Part shown: positions 8,685-16,153 of the stretch, piece after piece | How positions within the stretch are numbered: position 1 is the first letter of the stretch | Layout: each line of letters begins with the position of its first letter | Source of the DNA: an uncultured Lachnospiraceae bacterium | GTDB lineage: Bacteria > Bacillota > Clostridia > Lachnospirales > Lachnospiraceae | Assembly (NCBI GenBank): GCA_902780405.1 | Contig: CACZFI010000006.1 | Span: 124,001 to 188,000 of the forward strand | Direction: 5' to 3' | Length of the DNA: 64,000 bases | Notes under the pieces: model-generated | The model's input: the letters and a program-made list of their open reading frames with translations, nothing else | Databases searched by the model: none | Told to the model about the DNA's origin: nothing | Position numbers and translations under genes: made by a program

Positions 8685-9185
8685 TCATGAAGCGATCTTT
8701 TCTTCGATCATCTCGGGGATCTCGTCCTTCTTGCATCCGATGGCAAATGCCAGCTCGGAATAGAGAAGATCCTCCGCCAGTTTGAAGTATCTGTCGTCCA
8801 CTGCCAAACTCTTTTTTCCTTTGGTCAGACGATCCTGTTTCCGTACATAAATGCTCTTAATGATTCCTACAAGCTGTTCCGGATTATTGCTCTTGATTGC
8901 TTCTTTGTAGTTGTCCTCCCGATGTTTGTAACTATCGATCCAGTCTTCTTCTATCTCCGGTATTCTGCGGATGATGTCTTCGGCTTCATCCTTGCTCATC
9001 GCGTATCGATAAGACTTGTCTCCGATCTCCGTCGGGATGAATAATTTTGCTCCCCTGTCAAGCACGGGAACCATAACATAATACAGCTTGTTGGGATCAG
9101 CGCCCGTCACGTCCATGCGCGTGATGTCTTGTACTTCACAAATTCCTTTGTTCGCTCTTACAACAACGTCTCCAATCTCAAACAT
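8685..9185 (-). CDS. CarD-family transcriptional regulator
   Basis: The 166-residue protein starts with FEIGDVVV, the start of the CarD/TRCF RNA-polymerase-interacting (Tudor-like) domain at about residues 1-60, followed by an all-helical C-terminal domain of about 100 residues. Family members bind the RNA polymerase beta subunit and modulate open-complex formation at promoters; a role in general or rRNA transcription is inference from the family. The ATG at 9185 is preceded by AGGAG at seven bases, which decides against the upstream in-frame GTG at 9200. The gene stands alone, with its own terminator (8639-8672). Confidence 0.88.
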   Translation of the reverse strand: MFEIGDVVVRANKGICEVQDITRMDVTGADPNKLYYVMVPVLDRGAKLFIPTEIGDKSYRYAMSKDEAEDIIRRIPEIEEDWIDSYKHREDNYKEAIKSNNPEQLVGIIKSIYVRKQDRLTKGKKSLAVDDRYFKLAEDLLYSELAFAIGCKKDEIPEMIEEKIAS

Positions 9186-9305
9186 CTCTTTTCTCCTCAC
9201 AACATAGAACTAATCAGAAAAAAGAAGCGTCAGACAAGAGCAATCTTCGGCCTTTTTATCGTATCACTTTGCATCCAAAAAAAACAGTTGGAAAAATGGC
9301 AAAAG

Positions 9306-9348
9306 ATTCCGAATCGGAATTGTGAAAAAAGCGCATACATGTTAAAAT
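9306..9348 (+). promoter_or_regulatory. Palindromic operator candidate abutting a sigma-A promoter
   Basis: A perfect 7-1-7 inverted repeat, ATTCCGA-A-TCGGAAT (9306-9320), touches the -35 box TTGTGA (9320-9325). After a 17-base spacer comes TAAAAT (9343-9348). The promoter drives the small gene at 9404. The palindrome overlapping the -35 suggests a dimeric repressor site; the regulator is unknown. Confidence 0.6.
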
Positions 9349-9403
9349 GCATGATAAATAGTTTAAGTATATGACAAATCACCCGGAAAGGGAGGTGCAT
9401 CGA

Positions 9404-9616
9404 ATGGATCAGTACGAAGATATCATGAACATCATAGATCTTTTGGACAGTCGAATGGGTGCCGGCGGCACAGGCCGGATCAATCTCCACGTGGACGACA
9501 CCGTGGCGGAAGGCGACGTCAGAGAAGTCTATCACCACGGCAGATGTGACGTAGGCAGTCCTTGGGCGAAAGGCACTGTCACGAATCCGGATCTCTCGGA
9601 TGTGGGTTGTTCCTAA
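9404..9616 (+). CDS. Small acidic protein of unknown function (70 residues)
   Basis: I do not recognise a family. The ATG at 9404 has GGGAGG six to seven bases upstream; an in-frame ATG at 9371 lacks such a site. The protein begins DQYEDIMNIIDLLDSRM, a probable amphipathic helix, followed by a glycine-rich turn (GAGGTG), an acidic middle, and a C-terminal half with two adjacent histidines and two cysteines (HHGRCDVG; GCS at the end), which could bind metal. There is no signal peptide or membrane segment. It has its own promoter and a palindromic operator (9306-9320). Its stop overlaps the converging histidine kinase stop by three to four bases. Confidence 0.7.
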   Translation: MDQYEDIMNIIDLLDSRMGAGGTGRINLHVDDTVAEGDVREVYHHGRCDVGSPWAKGTVTNPDLSDVGCS

Positions 9617-10932
9617 ACCTTCTTCAAAAGAAGGTTCGCCACAAAGCCACCGTCATTATAAAACTCAACGCCGCCGCCCTGGCGGTCCATGTACTCTTTC
9701 ACGAGATAAAGACCGAGCCCGTAGCCGGTCTTTTCTTTTGCTGCGGAACCCCTGTAATACTTTTCCGCAAGGAAGGGAAGCTCCTCCTCGGGAACACCCG
9801 GGCCCTCGTCCCCGATGCGTACGGACAAAAACGAGATCTTTCCCCCGGCTTCATCCGTGATTCCTTCCGTCATGGAAAAAGCGACATGGATGTCCGTGCC
9901 GGCATACTTTGCGGAATTGCTCACGATATTGTCGATCGCCTGCTCGAGCCGGATCGTGTCCGCATAGATCAGGCACTCCGGAATCTCGTTTTCGAGTATG
10001 ACGTTTCCGTAATCCTTCATATCACGGAAAAAGTCTGCGATCACCGTTGAGGATACCTCTTTCACATCAAATGTAAGCTCCTCAAGATCGGTCATGGTCG
10101 TATGAAACACATCATCCATCAGACGGCTGATGGTTTCCGCCTTGTCCCGGATCACCTTGAGCTTGTCAAGCTGCTTTTGCGTCTTTATGATCTCGGCATC
10201 GTCCTTTCCGGCTCTTTGCATGGCAATCAGGTCCTTGCTCGCCGAAAGTTCCATTACTTCGCAGGTCGCACGTATCACCGCGACCGGTGTTTTGATATCG
10301 TGGGAAAGTCCCGCCACAAGTTCCTTCTTGGCGCGGTCCGCTTTTAGTTCCTTCTCCTTCGATGCGACAAGTTCCTCCCGCATCAGATCAAGGCCCTCCG
10401 CTAAACTCCCGAAGGCGTTTTGCTTCTGCATGGGCAACGGAATGTCAAGGTTGCCCTTCGCGATCTCCGCCGCAAATCCCGACAGTTCCTGTTCCGGCCG
10501 CAGCAGGTGCACATAGATAAGCGCAAATGTGATGAGGCCGAAAACAAAGACCAGGTTCCAGAAGATAAAAAAGACCTTCTTCAGGCTGCCGAGATACGCT
10601 TTCACCCGGTCTTCCTCCTCCGGCCACGTGATCTTTCCGATATAGTTTCCCTCCGGGGCAAAATCAAGCACAAAAACGCCTGCCGCATAATGTCCGGCAA
10701 GTTCCGGATTGGAAAGTTCCACGGCAAAGACGATCCGGCATCCGTATGTAAGCTCGATTTCTTCAAGCGGTGTTCCGGACGCATACGCCTCCTCTGCGGA
10801 AACCTTCATGTCATTGTAGGCAGCCATATCCCTTCGCTTTCGGTCCGTCTTTCCCGTTATATAAAGAAAGACGATCAAGAGCGTCAGTGAAACGGCAACA
10901 AAGCCCGTAAGGAGCATCCAGAATTTTTTCAT
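9613..10932 (-). CDS. Sensor histidine kinase (OmpR-partner type)
   Basis: The 439-residue membrane kinase has TM1 at about residues 7-26, an extracytoplasmic sensor loop of about 90 residues, TM2 at about 118-140, a HAMP-like linker, and a HisKA domain with SHDIKTP (phosphorylated His near residue 210). The HATPase domain shows IVSNSAKYA (N box), GDEGPGVP (G1) and GYGLGLYLV (G2). It overlaps the response regulator gene by four bases (10929-10932), so the pair is co-translated. The signal is unknown. The FtsX-type transporter at 12837-16046, transcribed in the same direction, is a plausible target but is separated by the XRE/LytTR genes on the other strand. Confidence 0.93.
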   Translation of the reverse strand: MKKFWMLLTGFVAVSLTLLIVFLYITGKTDRKRRDMAAYNDMKVSAEEAYASGTPLEEIELTYGCRIVFAVELSNPELAGHYAAGVFVLDFAPEGNYIGKITWPEEEDRVKAYLGSLKKVFFIFWNLVFVFGLITFALIYVHLLRPEQELSGFAAEIAKGNLDIPLPMQKQNAFGSLAEGLDLMREELVASKEKELKADRAKKELVAGLSHDIKTPVAVIRATCEVMELSASKDLIAMQRAGKDDAEIIKTQKQLDKLKVIRDKAETISRLMDDVFHTTMTDLEELTFDVKEVSSTVIADFFRDMKDYGNVILENEIPECLIYADTIRLEQAIDNIVSNSAKYAGTDIHVAFSMTEGITDEAGGKISFLSVRIGDEGPGVPEEELPFLAEKYYRGSAAKEKTGYGLGLYLVKEYMDRQGGGVEFYNDGGFVANLLLKKV

Positions 10933-11633
10933 ACAAGTCCTTTCGTTTCCAGGATGTAACCGGTCCCCCAGACCGTCTTGATCAGCTTCGGATGATTGGG
11001 GTCGTCCTCCAGTTTTTCTCTGAGTTTCCGTATATGAACATTCAGTGTCCCGTCACTGTAAAATGAATCCTTCCAGACCTCATCAAAGAGCGTATCCTTT
11101 TTTACAATGGTATCCCTATGCTCGTAAAGGCACGCAAGCAGAGCGTACTCTCTCGCTTTTAAGGTGATCTTCTTTCCGAAAAGTTCCACGGACATCGTAT
11201 CGGGATCCAGTACGATACCGCTGTCCGTATGCGCATGCGAAGCAGGCGTCTCCACCGCGGTATTCCTCTGTGCGATCCTTTTCAGATTCACTTTCACTTT
11301 CGCCAATAGCACGGACAGGCTGTAAGGTTTTTTTACGTAATCATCGCCGCCCACGGAAAGTGCCATCAGTACGTCATCGTCACTTTGCCTTGCGCTGATA
11401 AACAGGATCGGAAGGTCATACTCCTCCCGCAGTTTCTTGCACACGGAAAAACCGGATCCATCCCCTAAATTGATATCCAGCAGGATCAGATCCGCCGTAT
11501 GCTCTTCAAAAAATGCGAGACATGCTTCACCGCTTTCCACACAGTAAGCGCTCACATCCATCATCTCAAAGTATTCGGCTGTCATGCGGCCGAGTTCGGC
11601 CTCATCATCAACGATCAGGCAATTATAATGCAT
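10929..11633 (-). CDS. OmpR/PhoB-family response regulator
   Basis: The 234-residue protein has a receiver domain with the acidic pair (VDDE, residues 8-11), phospho-acceptor Asp53 (LLDINLGDG) and conserved Lys102, then a winged-helix DNA-binding domain (about 140-230; KAREYALLACLYEH and GTLNVHIRKLREKL). The start is supported by AAAGGAGAAGGACC directly before the ATG. It lies upstream of, and overlaps, its cognate histidine kinase gene. All receiver residues needed for phosphorylation are intact. Confidence 0.94.
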   Translation of the reverse strand: MHYNCLIVDDEAELGRMTAEYFEMMDVSAYCVESGEACLAFFEEHTADLILLDINLGDGSGFSVCKKLREEYDLPILFISARQSDDDVLMALSVGGDDYVKKPYSLSVLLAKVKVNLKRIAQRNTAVETPASHAHTDSGIVLDPDTMSVELFGKKITLKAREYALLACLYEHRDTIVKKDTLFDEVWKDSFYSDGTLNVHIRKLREKLEDDPNHPKLIKTVWGTGYILETKGLV

Positions 11634-11654
11634 GGTCCTTCTCCTTTTCTACCC

Positions 11655-11663
11655 ATTATAGCA
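11655..11663 (-). promoter_or_regulatory. Extended -10 promoter of the two-component operon
   Basis: TGCTATAAT on the minus strand matches an extended -10 element (TGnTATAAT) 22 bases before the response regulator ATG. The -35 at the matching distance is poor (TGTGAC), which is common for extended -10 promoters. Confidence 0.55.
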
Positions 11664-11780
11664 CAAAAACCGTTTCCGTCACATTTTCCTTTTTACATGT
11701 ATATCCCGTATTTTGATACATCTATTTTTTGTACAAGAAGGTGTGAAAATGATTTAAAATAATGCTCGGAGGGGAGAACG

Positions 11781-12140
11781 ATGTCGAAGAACCGCATTCG
11801 AGAGCTGAGAAAATCACACAACATGACCCAGAAGGAACTCGGTAATATTCTTCACTATGATCAGCAGTATGTCAGCTCCATGGAGCTTAATCAGATCACC
11901 ATTCCTTCCGAATGTCTCACAACCATTTCAGATCATTTCAAAGTCAGCACCGACTATATTCTCTGTCGGTCCGACGAAAAAATCACCACCGAAGAAGCAC
12001 GTAAAATCAGCAGTCATCTCGGGGAATACACCGAAATGCTCCTCAAGTACGAGGCACTTTCTCCGGAAAGCAGCCGGTACGTCAACGGGCTCATCGATCT
12101 TTTGTACAACCGGGAGCATCAGAAAGAGGAGAATTCATGA
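11781..12140 (+). CDS. XRE-family helix-turn-helix regulator
   Basis: The 119-residue protein has a Cro/C1-type HTH at about residues 4-62 (RIRELRKSHNMTQKELGNIL; VSSMELNQITIP; STDYILCRSDE), followed by a helical tail of about 55 residues. GGAGGGGAGAACG precedes the ATG. Its stop overlaps the LytTR gene by four bases (12137-12140), so the two regulators are made together. The target genes are not shown by the sequence; the divergent two-component operon and the convergent transporter are the obvious neighbours. Confidence 0.85.
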   Translation: MSKNRIRELRKSHNMTQKELGNILHYDQQYVSSMELNQITIPSECLTTISDHFKVSTDYILCRSDEKITTEEARKISSHLGEYTEMLLKYEALSPESSRYVNGLIDLLYNREHQKEENS

Positions 12141-12850
12141 GAATCGCCATCTGTGACAGTGATTACGGAACTACGGCAACATTGGAAAACCTTTTGTACT
12201 TAAACGCCGCCCGCGAGGGGATTCGCATCGAAACCGAAGCGTATACCAGGGGCGAATACCTGTTAAACGATATGCTTTCCGGCATATCCTACGATCTTCT
12301 CTTTTCGGAACGCATGCTTCCCGACGGAAGCGGACTTTCTCTGGCCAAAAACATACGATCCTTTGACAAAAAGATTCTGATTGTCTTTCACTCTTCGTTT
12401 CACAACGCCCTTGAGGATCTCTTTCACGTACGCACCTTCCGTTTTCTCGGAAAGCCCTTGGACGCGCTTCTCGTCCGCGAATGCTTTCTTGCCGCCTCCG
12501 AAGAATGCAAGGATACCTCCGACGGTCTTGTGTTTACCGAGGGACACGGTCAAAAAAAGCTACCCTATCACGAGGTAGCTTTCTTCGAAAGCAACAGGCG
12601 AAAGATCGTCATTCACTGTCGCGACGGTTCCATCAGCAGTTTCTACGGAAAGCTGAACGTGCTCGAACAAAGCCTTCGCAACACAAATTACGATTTTCTC
12701 CGCATCCATCAGTCTTACTTAGTCAACACTTCCACCATTGAATCTCTTTCCGCAGATGGCATCGCCCTTGCCGGCAACATCTACCTTCCGGTAAGTGCCG
12801 CCCATCGCGCCGAGGTCAAAACGCATCTTGCGCGTCTTACTCCTCCGTGA
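12137..12850 (+). CDS. LytTR-family regulator with degenerate receiver domain
   Basis: The 237-residue protein has a receiver-like N-terminus (about 1-120) and a C-terminal LytTR DNA-binding domain (about 135-235; YHEVAFFESNRRKIVIHC, FLRIHQSYLVN). In the receiver the strand that should read LD plus hydrophobic has LLFSERMLPDGSG, so the phospho-acceptor aspartate position is occupied by Glu58, while the partner lysine (FLGKP, Lys106) is kept. A glutamate there often mimics the phosphorylated state, so this may be a constitutively active regulator; that is inference. It is translationally coupled to the XRE gene. Its last 14 bases overlap the end of the converging permease gene. Confidence 0.85.
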   Translation: MRIAICDSDYGTTATLENLLYLNAAREGIRIETEAYTRGEYLLNDMLSGISYDLLFSERMLPDGSGLSLAKNIRSFDKKILIVFHSSFHNALEDLFHVRTFRFLGKPLDALLVRECFLAASEECKDTSDGLVFTEGHGQKKLPYHEVAFFESNRRKIVIHCRDGSISSFYGKLNVLEQSLRNTNYDFLRIHQSYLVNTSTIESLSADGIALAGNIYLPVSAAHRAEVKTHLARLTPP

Positions 12851-15230
12851 TCATCTCTACCGGAACAAGCTTTCGAACCTTAAGTCCCGAAAGCGCAGCC
12901 GTAACCAGAGCTACGAGAACCACGCCGAGAACCACAGCCAATTTCCAGAAGATTGAAATATCAAAGGGCATCTGCTTTAATCCGAACATCGAGAATACCA
13001 GGATGCAGATCTTTTTTCCGATCCACGAAGCACTGATCACAGCAACGACGCATCCTGTAAGGATGGCCGGCAGGTTGGAAAGCATGATCTGTACGATCAG
13101 ATCCCTGCTTGTCATACCGAGCCCCTTGGAAATTCCCATATTCTTCCACTCTTTCGTCACCTTGGCACGGATCACCAGCGACTCCACAAAGATCACGATG
13201 AAAGCGGTAACGACGGCGATCAAAGCGCAAAGCGCAGACATGGACGTGGTAAGGGTTTCCATCGTCCCCTCTACATTTTTCTTCACATCAACAACTTCCA
13301 AAGTTTTTCCGTTCTCTTCGCCGTAAGACATGAGTTCCTTTTCTATCGTCTTATAAGTAACTCCCTCTTCCCCGACGATCCTGTATTTAAGATGCAAGTT
13401 CCCCGGTACAAGTTTCCTAAGGCCGTCAAGCGTCATATACGCCGTTCTTCCCATACGCTCCATGCGCTGGTTGAATCCGACAATCAGATAATCCGCCGTC
13501 TTTCCGGCAAAGCTTACGGTGATCGCATCCCCCACGGAAAGCCCCATATCATCGGCTACCGATTCCGTTACTAAAATCTCATTGTCATGTTCCGGCATCC
13601 GGCCTTCGATCATCACTGTATTCGAAGTGTTGTCAAAGTCATCTACGGCAAAGGTGTAAACCTGCTGGTCCTTACCGTTCGCGATAAGAACGGGTTCAAA
13701 CTCAAACTGGGCAAGCACTTTTTTAACGCCCGGCAGCTTACGGATCCCATCTCCCATGGTTTCATCGCCCTCCGTCGCGGCAATTCCGGTCTCAAATCCC
13801 ATGATTTTAAGCATTTGGTCCGGATTGCCTCCGTAGGTCTTAAGCATTCCTCCGCCGAGCAGGGTTGCCGTACTGATAACCATAATGATCAGTGCCAGCA
13901 CGATATTTCTTCCCATGCCGCCGAAGGTTTCCTTCAAGGACATCACCACCGGCAGAGGAAGTTTTGTCTTCTCCATCGAAAAATGATTCTTCTTAAAGTT
14001 GTGTACCGTGATACCTCCGCGAAGCGCATCCAAAACCGTGATCTTCCTGTAAGCTCTGCTGGCAAGAATGCCCACAAGCGCTACGATCAGAAGCAGACCG
14101 AAGACACTTCCGAGGAAAGCAAGCGGATGCATGGGCTGATTCCATGTAAGGCCGAGTACCTGTGTCACGAGATTACCGAAAGGTTTAAAGGTAAGAATCG
14201 CCGCAAGTACACCCAGCAAGCTTCCGCACAGTGCAACCAGCACAAGTTCGGTGACAAGCGCAAGGCGCAGTTCTCTAACCGTATAACCGGAAGCCTCGAG
14301 GATACCCGTGTTCTTCATGTTTCTCGTAATAAAGTTCCTTACGGAAAATGTAATGATGGTGACCGCAACCACGAGGATGATCAATGCAAACAGCATGATC
14401 ACGGACATCACGATTCCGGGAAGGAATATCGAACCGCCGCGCATCAGATCCCAGTTGACTGCAATGTAATCGTTATAGTCTCTGTCCGGATTTTCCTCCA
14501 TTGCGGGGAGAAGGTTTTTCTTGTAAGCATCCCCAATCTCTTTCTCAAGATCCCGCGTATCCACGCGCTCCTTCCTTGCAGCCTCACTGTACTTTCCCTT
14601 ATGTAATACGCTCTTTACCACGATTTCGGGTTCATCCTCACACATACGGTGAAAGGCATCCTCCGATATATACACCGAATGCACCGTAAAATTCATGGTC
14701 GAGCACAGATAGGGATCCTCGGCATAACCGGCCACTTTGAAGTTGTAGGTGTGATCCCCGAGAACAATCTCCATCGTCGATCCCTCAGGATAATCCCCCT
14801 TCAGATAAAGCGGAAGAACAATATCGTTTTTCTCATACACTTTCTCTTCCGAAAGCACATGATGTATCGCAGGCTTGTCATCGAAGCGGTTTACAAAGAA
14901 TGCGTACTCTTCGAAGTCGGCTTCACCTGCCTTTCGATATTTCAGGTACTGCATCAAAAGCGGTGTCTTCTCCACATTTCCGATATTCGGGTTGTCCGCA
15001 AAAGCCTTGTCAGCAGCCGCATTTTCTTCCGGTGTATCCCGGTGGTACAGGAAGATCTCCGCACCGTTGATATCACGATACCTGTCGTCAAGAACCTTCT
15101 GCATCCCCAGGATGGCAGACAGACAGTCCGAAAACAGAAAGGTTGCGATCAGTGTGAGGATAAAGAAGGTGATCATATCCCCTCTCTGACGCTTCATATT
15201 GTTTTTTGCGATCATCAATAGACGTGCCAT
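12837..15230 (-). CDS. FtsX/MacB-type ABC transporter permease
   Basis: The 797-residue permease has the double-FtsX layout. A first membrane helix at about residues 17-38 is followed by an extracytoplasmic domain of about 230 residues, three helices at about 275-390, another helix near 435-455, a second extracytoplasmic domain, and three helices at about 665-790. Proteins of this type export peptides or lipids, or sense antimicrobial peptides (as in BceAB/VraFG systems); the substrate here is not identifiable. It lies 12 bases after its ATPase gene. The pair is downstream of no detectable accessory protein. Confidence 0.88.
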   Translation of the reverse strand: MARLLMIAKNNMKRQRGDMITFFILTLIATFLFSDCLSAILGMQKVLDDRYRDINGAEIFLYHRDTPEENAAADKAFADNPNIGNVEKTPLLMQYLKYRKAGEADFEEYAFFVNRFDDKPAIHHVLSEEKVYEKNDIVLPLYLKGDYPEGSTMEIVLGDHTYNFKVAGYAEDPYLCSTMNFTVHSVYISEDAFHRMCEDEPEIVVKSVLHKGKYSEAARKERVDTRDLEKEIGDAYKKNLLPAMEENPDRDYNDYIAVNWDLMRGGSIFLPGIVMSVIMLFALIILVVAVTIITFSVRNFITRNMKNTGILEASGYTVRELRLALVTELVLVALCGSLLGVLAAILTFKPFGNLVTQVLGLTWNQPMHPLAFLGSVFGLLLIVALVGILASRAYRKITVLDALRGGITVHNFKKNHFSMEKTKLPLPVVMSLKETFGGMGRNIVLALIIMVISTATLLGGGMLKTYGGNPDQMLKIMGFETGIAATEGDETMGDGIRKLPGVKKVLAQFEFEPVLIANGKDQQVYTFAVDDFDNTSNTVMIEGRMPEHDNEILVTESVADDMGLSVGDAITVSFAGKTADYLIVGFNQRMERMGRTAYMTLDGLRKLVPGNLHLKYRIVGEEGVTYKTIEKELMSYGEENGKTLEVVDVKKNVEGTMETLTTSMSALCALIAVVTAFIVIFVESLVIRAKVTKEWKNMGISKGLGMTSRDLIVQIMLSNLPAILTGCVVAVISASWIGKKICILVFSMFGLKQMPFDISIFWKLAVVLGVVLVALVTAALSGLKVRKLVPVEMITEE

Positions 15231-15242
15231 ACGCTTCTCCTC

Positions 15243-16046
15243 CTACCATCCCATCTCCTGAAGGAACTCTTTCAGCTTCCTGTGACGTGCGAGTGCCTCC
15301 TCCTGTTTCGGATTCTTCTCATCCTTATAATCTCCCACGTAAGGGCCGAGGTCTACCTCGTTTCCGATCACACCGTCGGCAAGATAGATGATCCTGTTGC
15401 CTCTTTCCGCCGCCTTCACGGTATGTGTCACCATTACGATGCTCTGCCCGTCCGTATTCAGCTCCGTAAGGACGTCCATCACATTTTCCGTATTCTGGGA
15501 GTTTAGCGCTCCCGTCGGCTCATCTGCGAACAGGATGTCCGGTTTGTTGATCACGCCTCTTACCACTGCGACTCTCTGCTGCATGCCGCCGGAGAGCTGT
15601 GCGGGAAACTTCTTCCAATCCGCTTCACCGATACCCACCCGGGCGAAGAGTTCCTTCGCGCGTGCGGCCACAGAGGCGCGGTCTTTGCTTGTCAGCAGTC
15701 CGCATACCATCACATTGTCCAAAGCGCTCATGGTATCGTTTAAGTAGTTTTGCTGAAAGACGAAACCGGCATGCTTTCTTCGGAACAGCGCCAGCTTGTC
15801 GTTACCGAACTTGGAGATCTCCGTGTCCTCACCTTCAAAACGGTAAGTCACCGAACCGAGGGAAGGTCGATCCATACCGGAGAGTGCATAAAGCAATGTA
15901 CTTTTTCCGGAACCGGAGTTTCCCATGATCACCGTGAAATCGCCTTCGTACACCGAAAGGTTCAAATTCTTTAACACATGCTGCTGCACGGATGCGTTTG
16001 AAAATGTCTTGCACACGTCCTTCGCATTCAAAATCTCTTTTTTCAT
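15243..16046 (-). CDS. ABC transporter ATPase partner of the FtsX-type permease
   Basis: The 267-residue ATPase of the LolD/MacB class has Walker A GNSGSGKST (about 41-49), the Q-loop in GFVFQQNYLND, the signature LSGGMQQRVAVVRG and Walker B ILFADEPTGAL. AAAAGGAGAAATGAT precedes the ATG. The C-terminal 40 residues are charged and specific to this subfamily. It is the first gene of a two-gene operon, placed just after a terminator (16062-16114), so it needs its own promoter. Confidence 0.92.
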   Translation of the reverse strand: MKKEILNAKDVCKTFSNASVQQHVLKNLNLSVYEGDFTVIMGNSGSGKSTLLYALSGMDRPSLGSVTYRFEGEDTEISKFGNDKLALFRRKHAGFVFQQNYLNDTMSALDNVMVCGLLTSKDRASVAARAKELFARVGIGEADWKKFPAQLSGGMQQRVAVVRGVINKPDILFADEPTGALNSQNTENVMDVLTELNTDGQSIVMVTHTVKAAERGNRIIYLADGVIGNEVDLGPYVGDYKDEKNPKQEEALARHRKLKEFLQEMGW

Positions 16047-16061
16047 ATCATTTCTCCTTTT

Positions 16062-16114
16062 AAAAAAAATCCGTGACCGGTTGTCTGATCATAATTTACA
16101 ACAACCCGTCACGG
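16062..16114 (-). terminator. Rho-independent terminator after the permease-fusion gene
   Basis: On the minus strand, CCGTGACGGGTTGT pairs with ACAACCGGTCACGG (one mismatch) across a 16-base loop and is followed by eight T residues. It ends transcription of the 16154-18741 pair upstream of the FtsX-type transporter operon. Confidence 0.85.
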
Positions 16115-16153
16115 AAGTCTTTAGATGATTCTTCTGTAATTCTTAACTGTTTC

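Noticed and set aside
13587..14606. 339-codon open frame on the plus strand
   Set aside because: It lies antisense to the FtsX-type permease, lacks a ribosome binding site, is His/Arg-rich and shows no domain.
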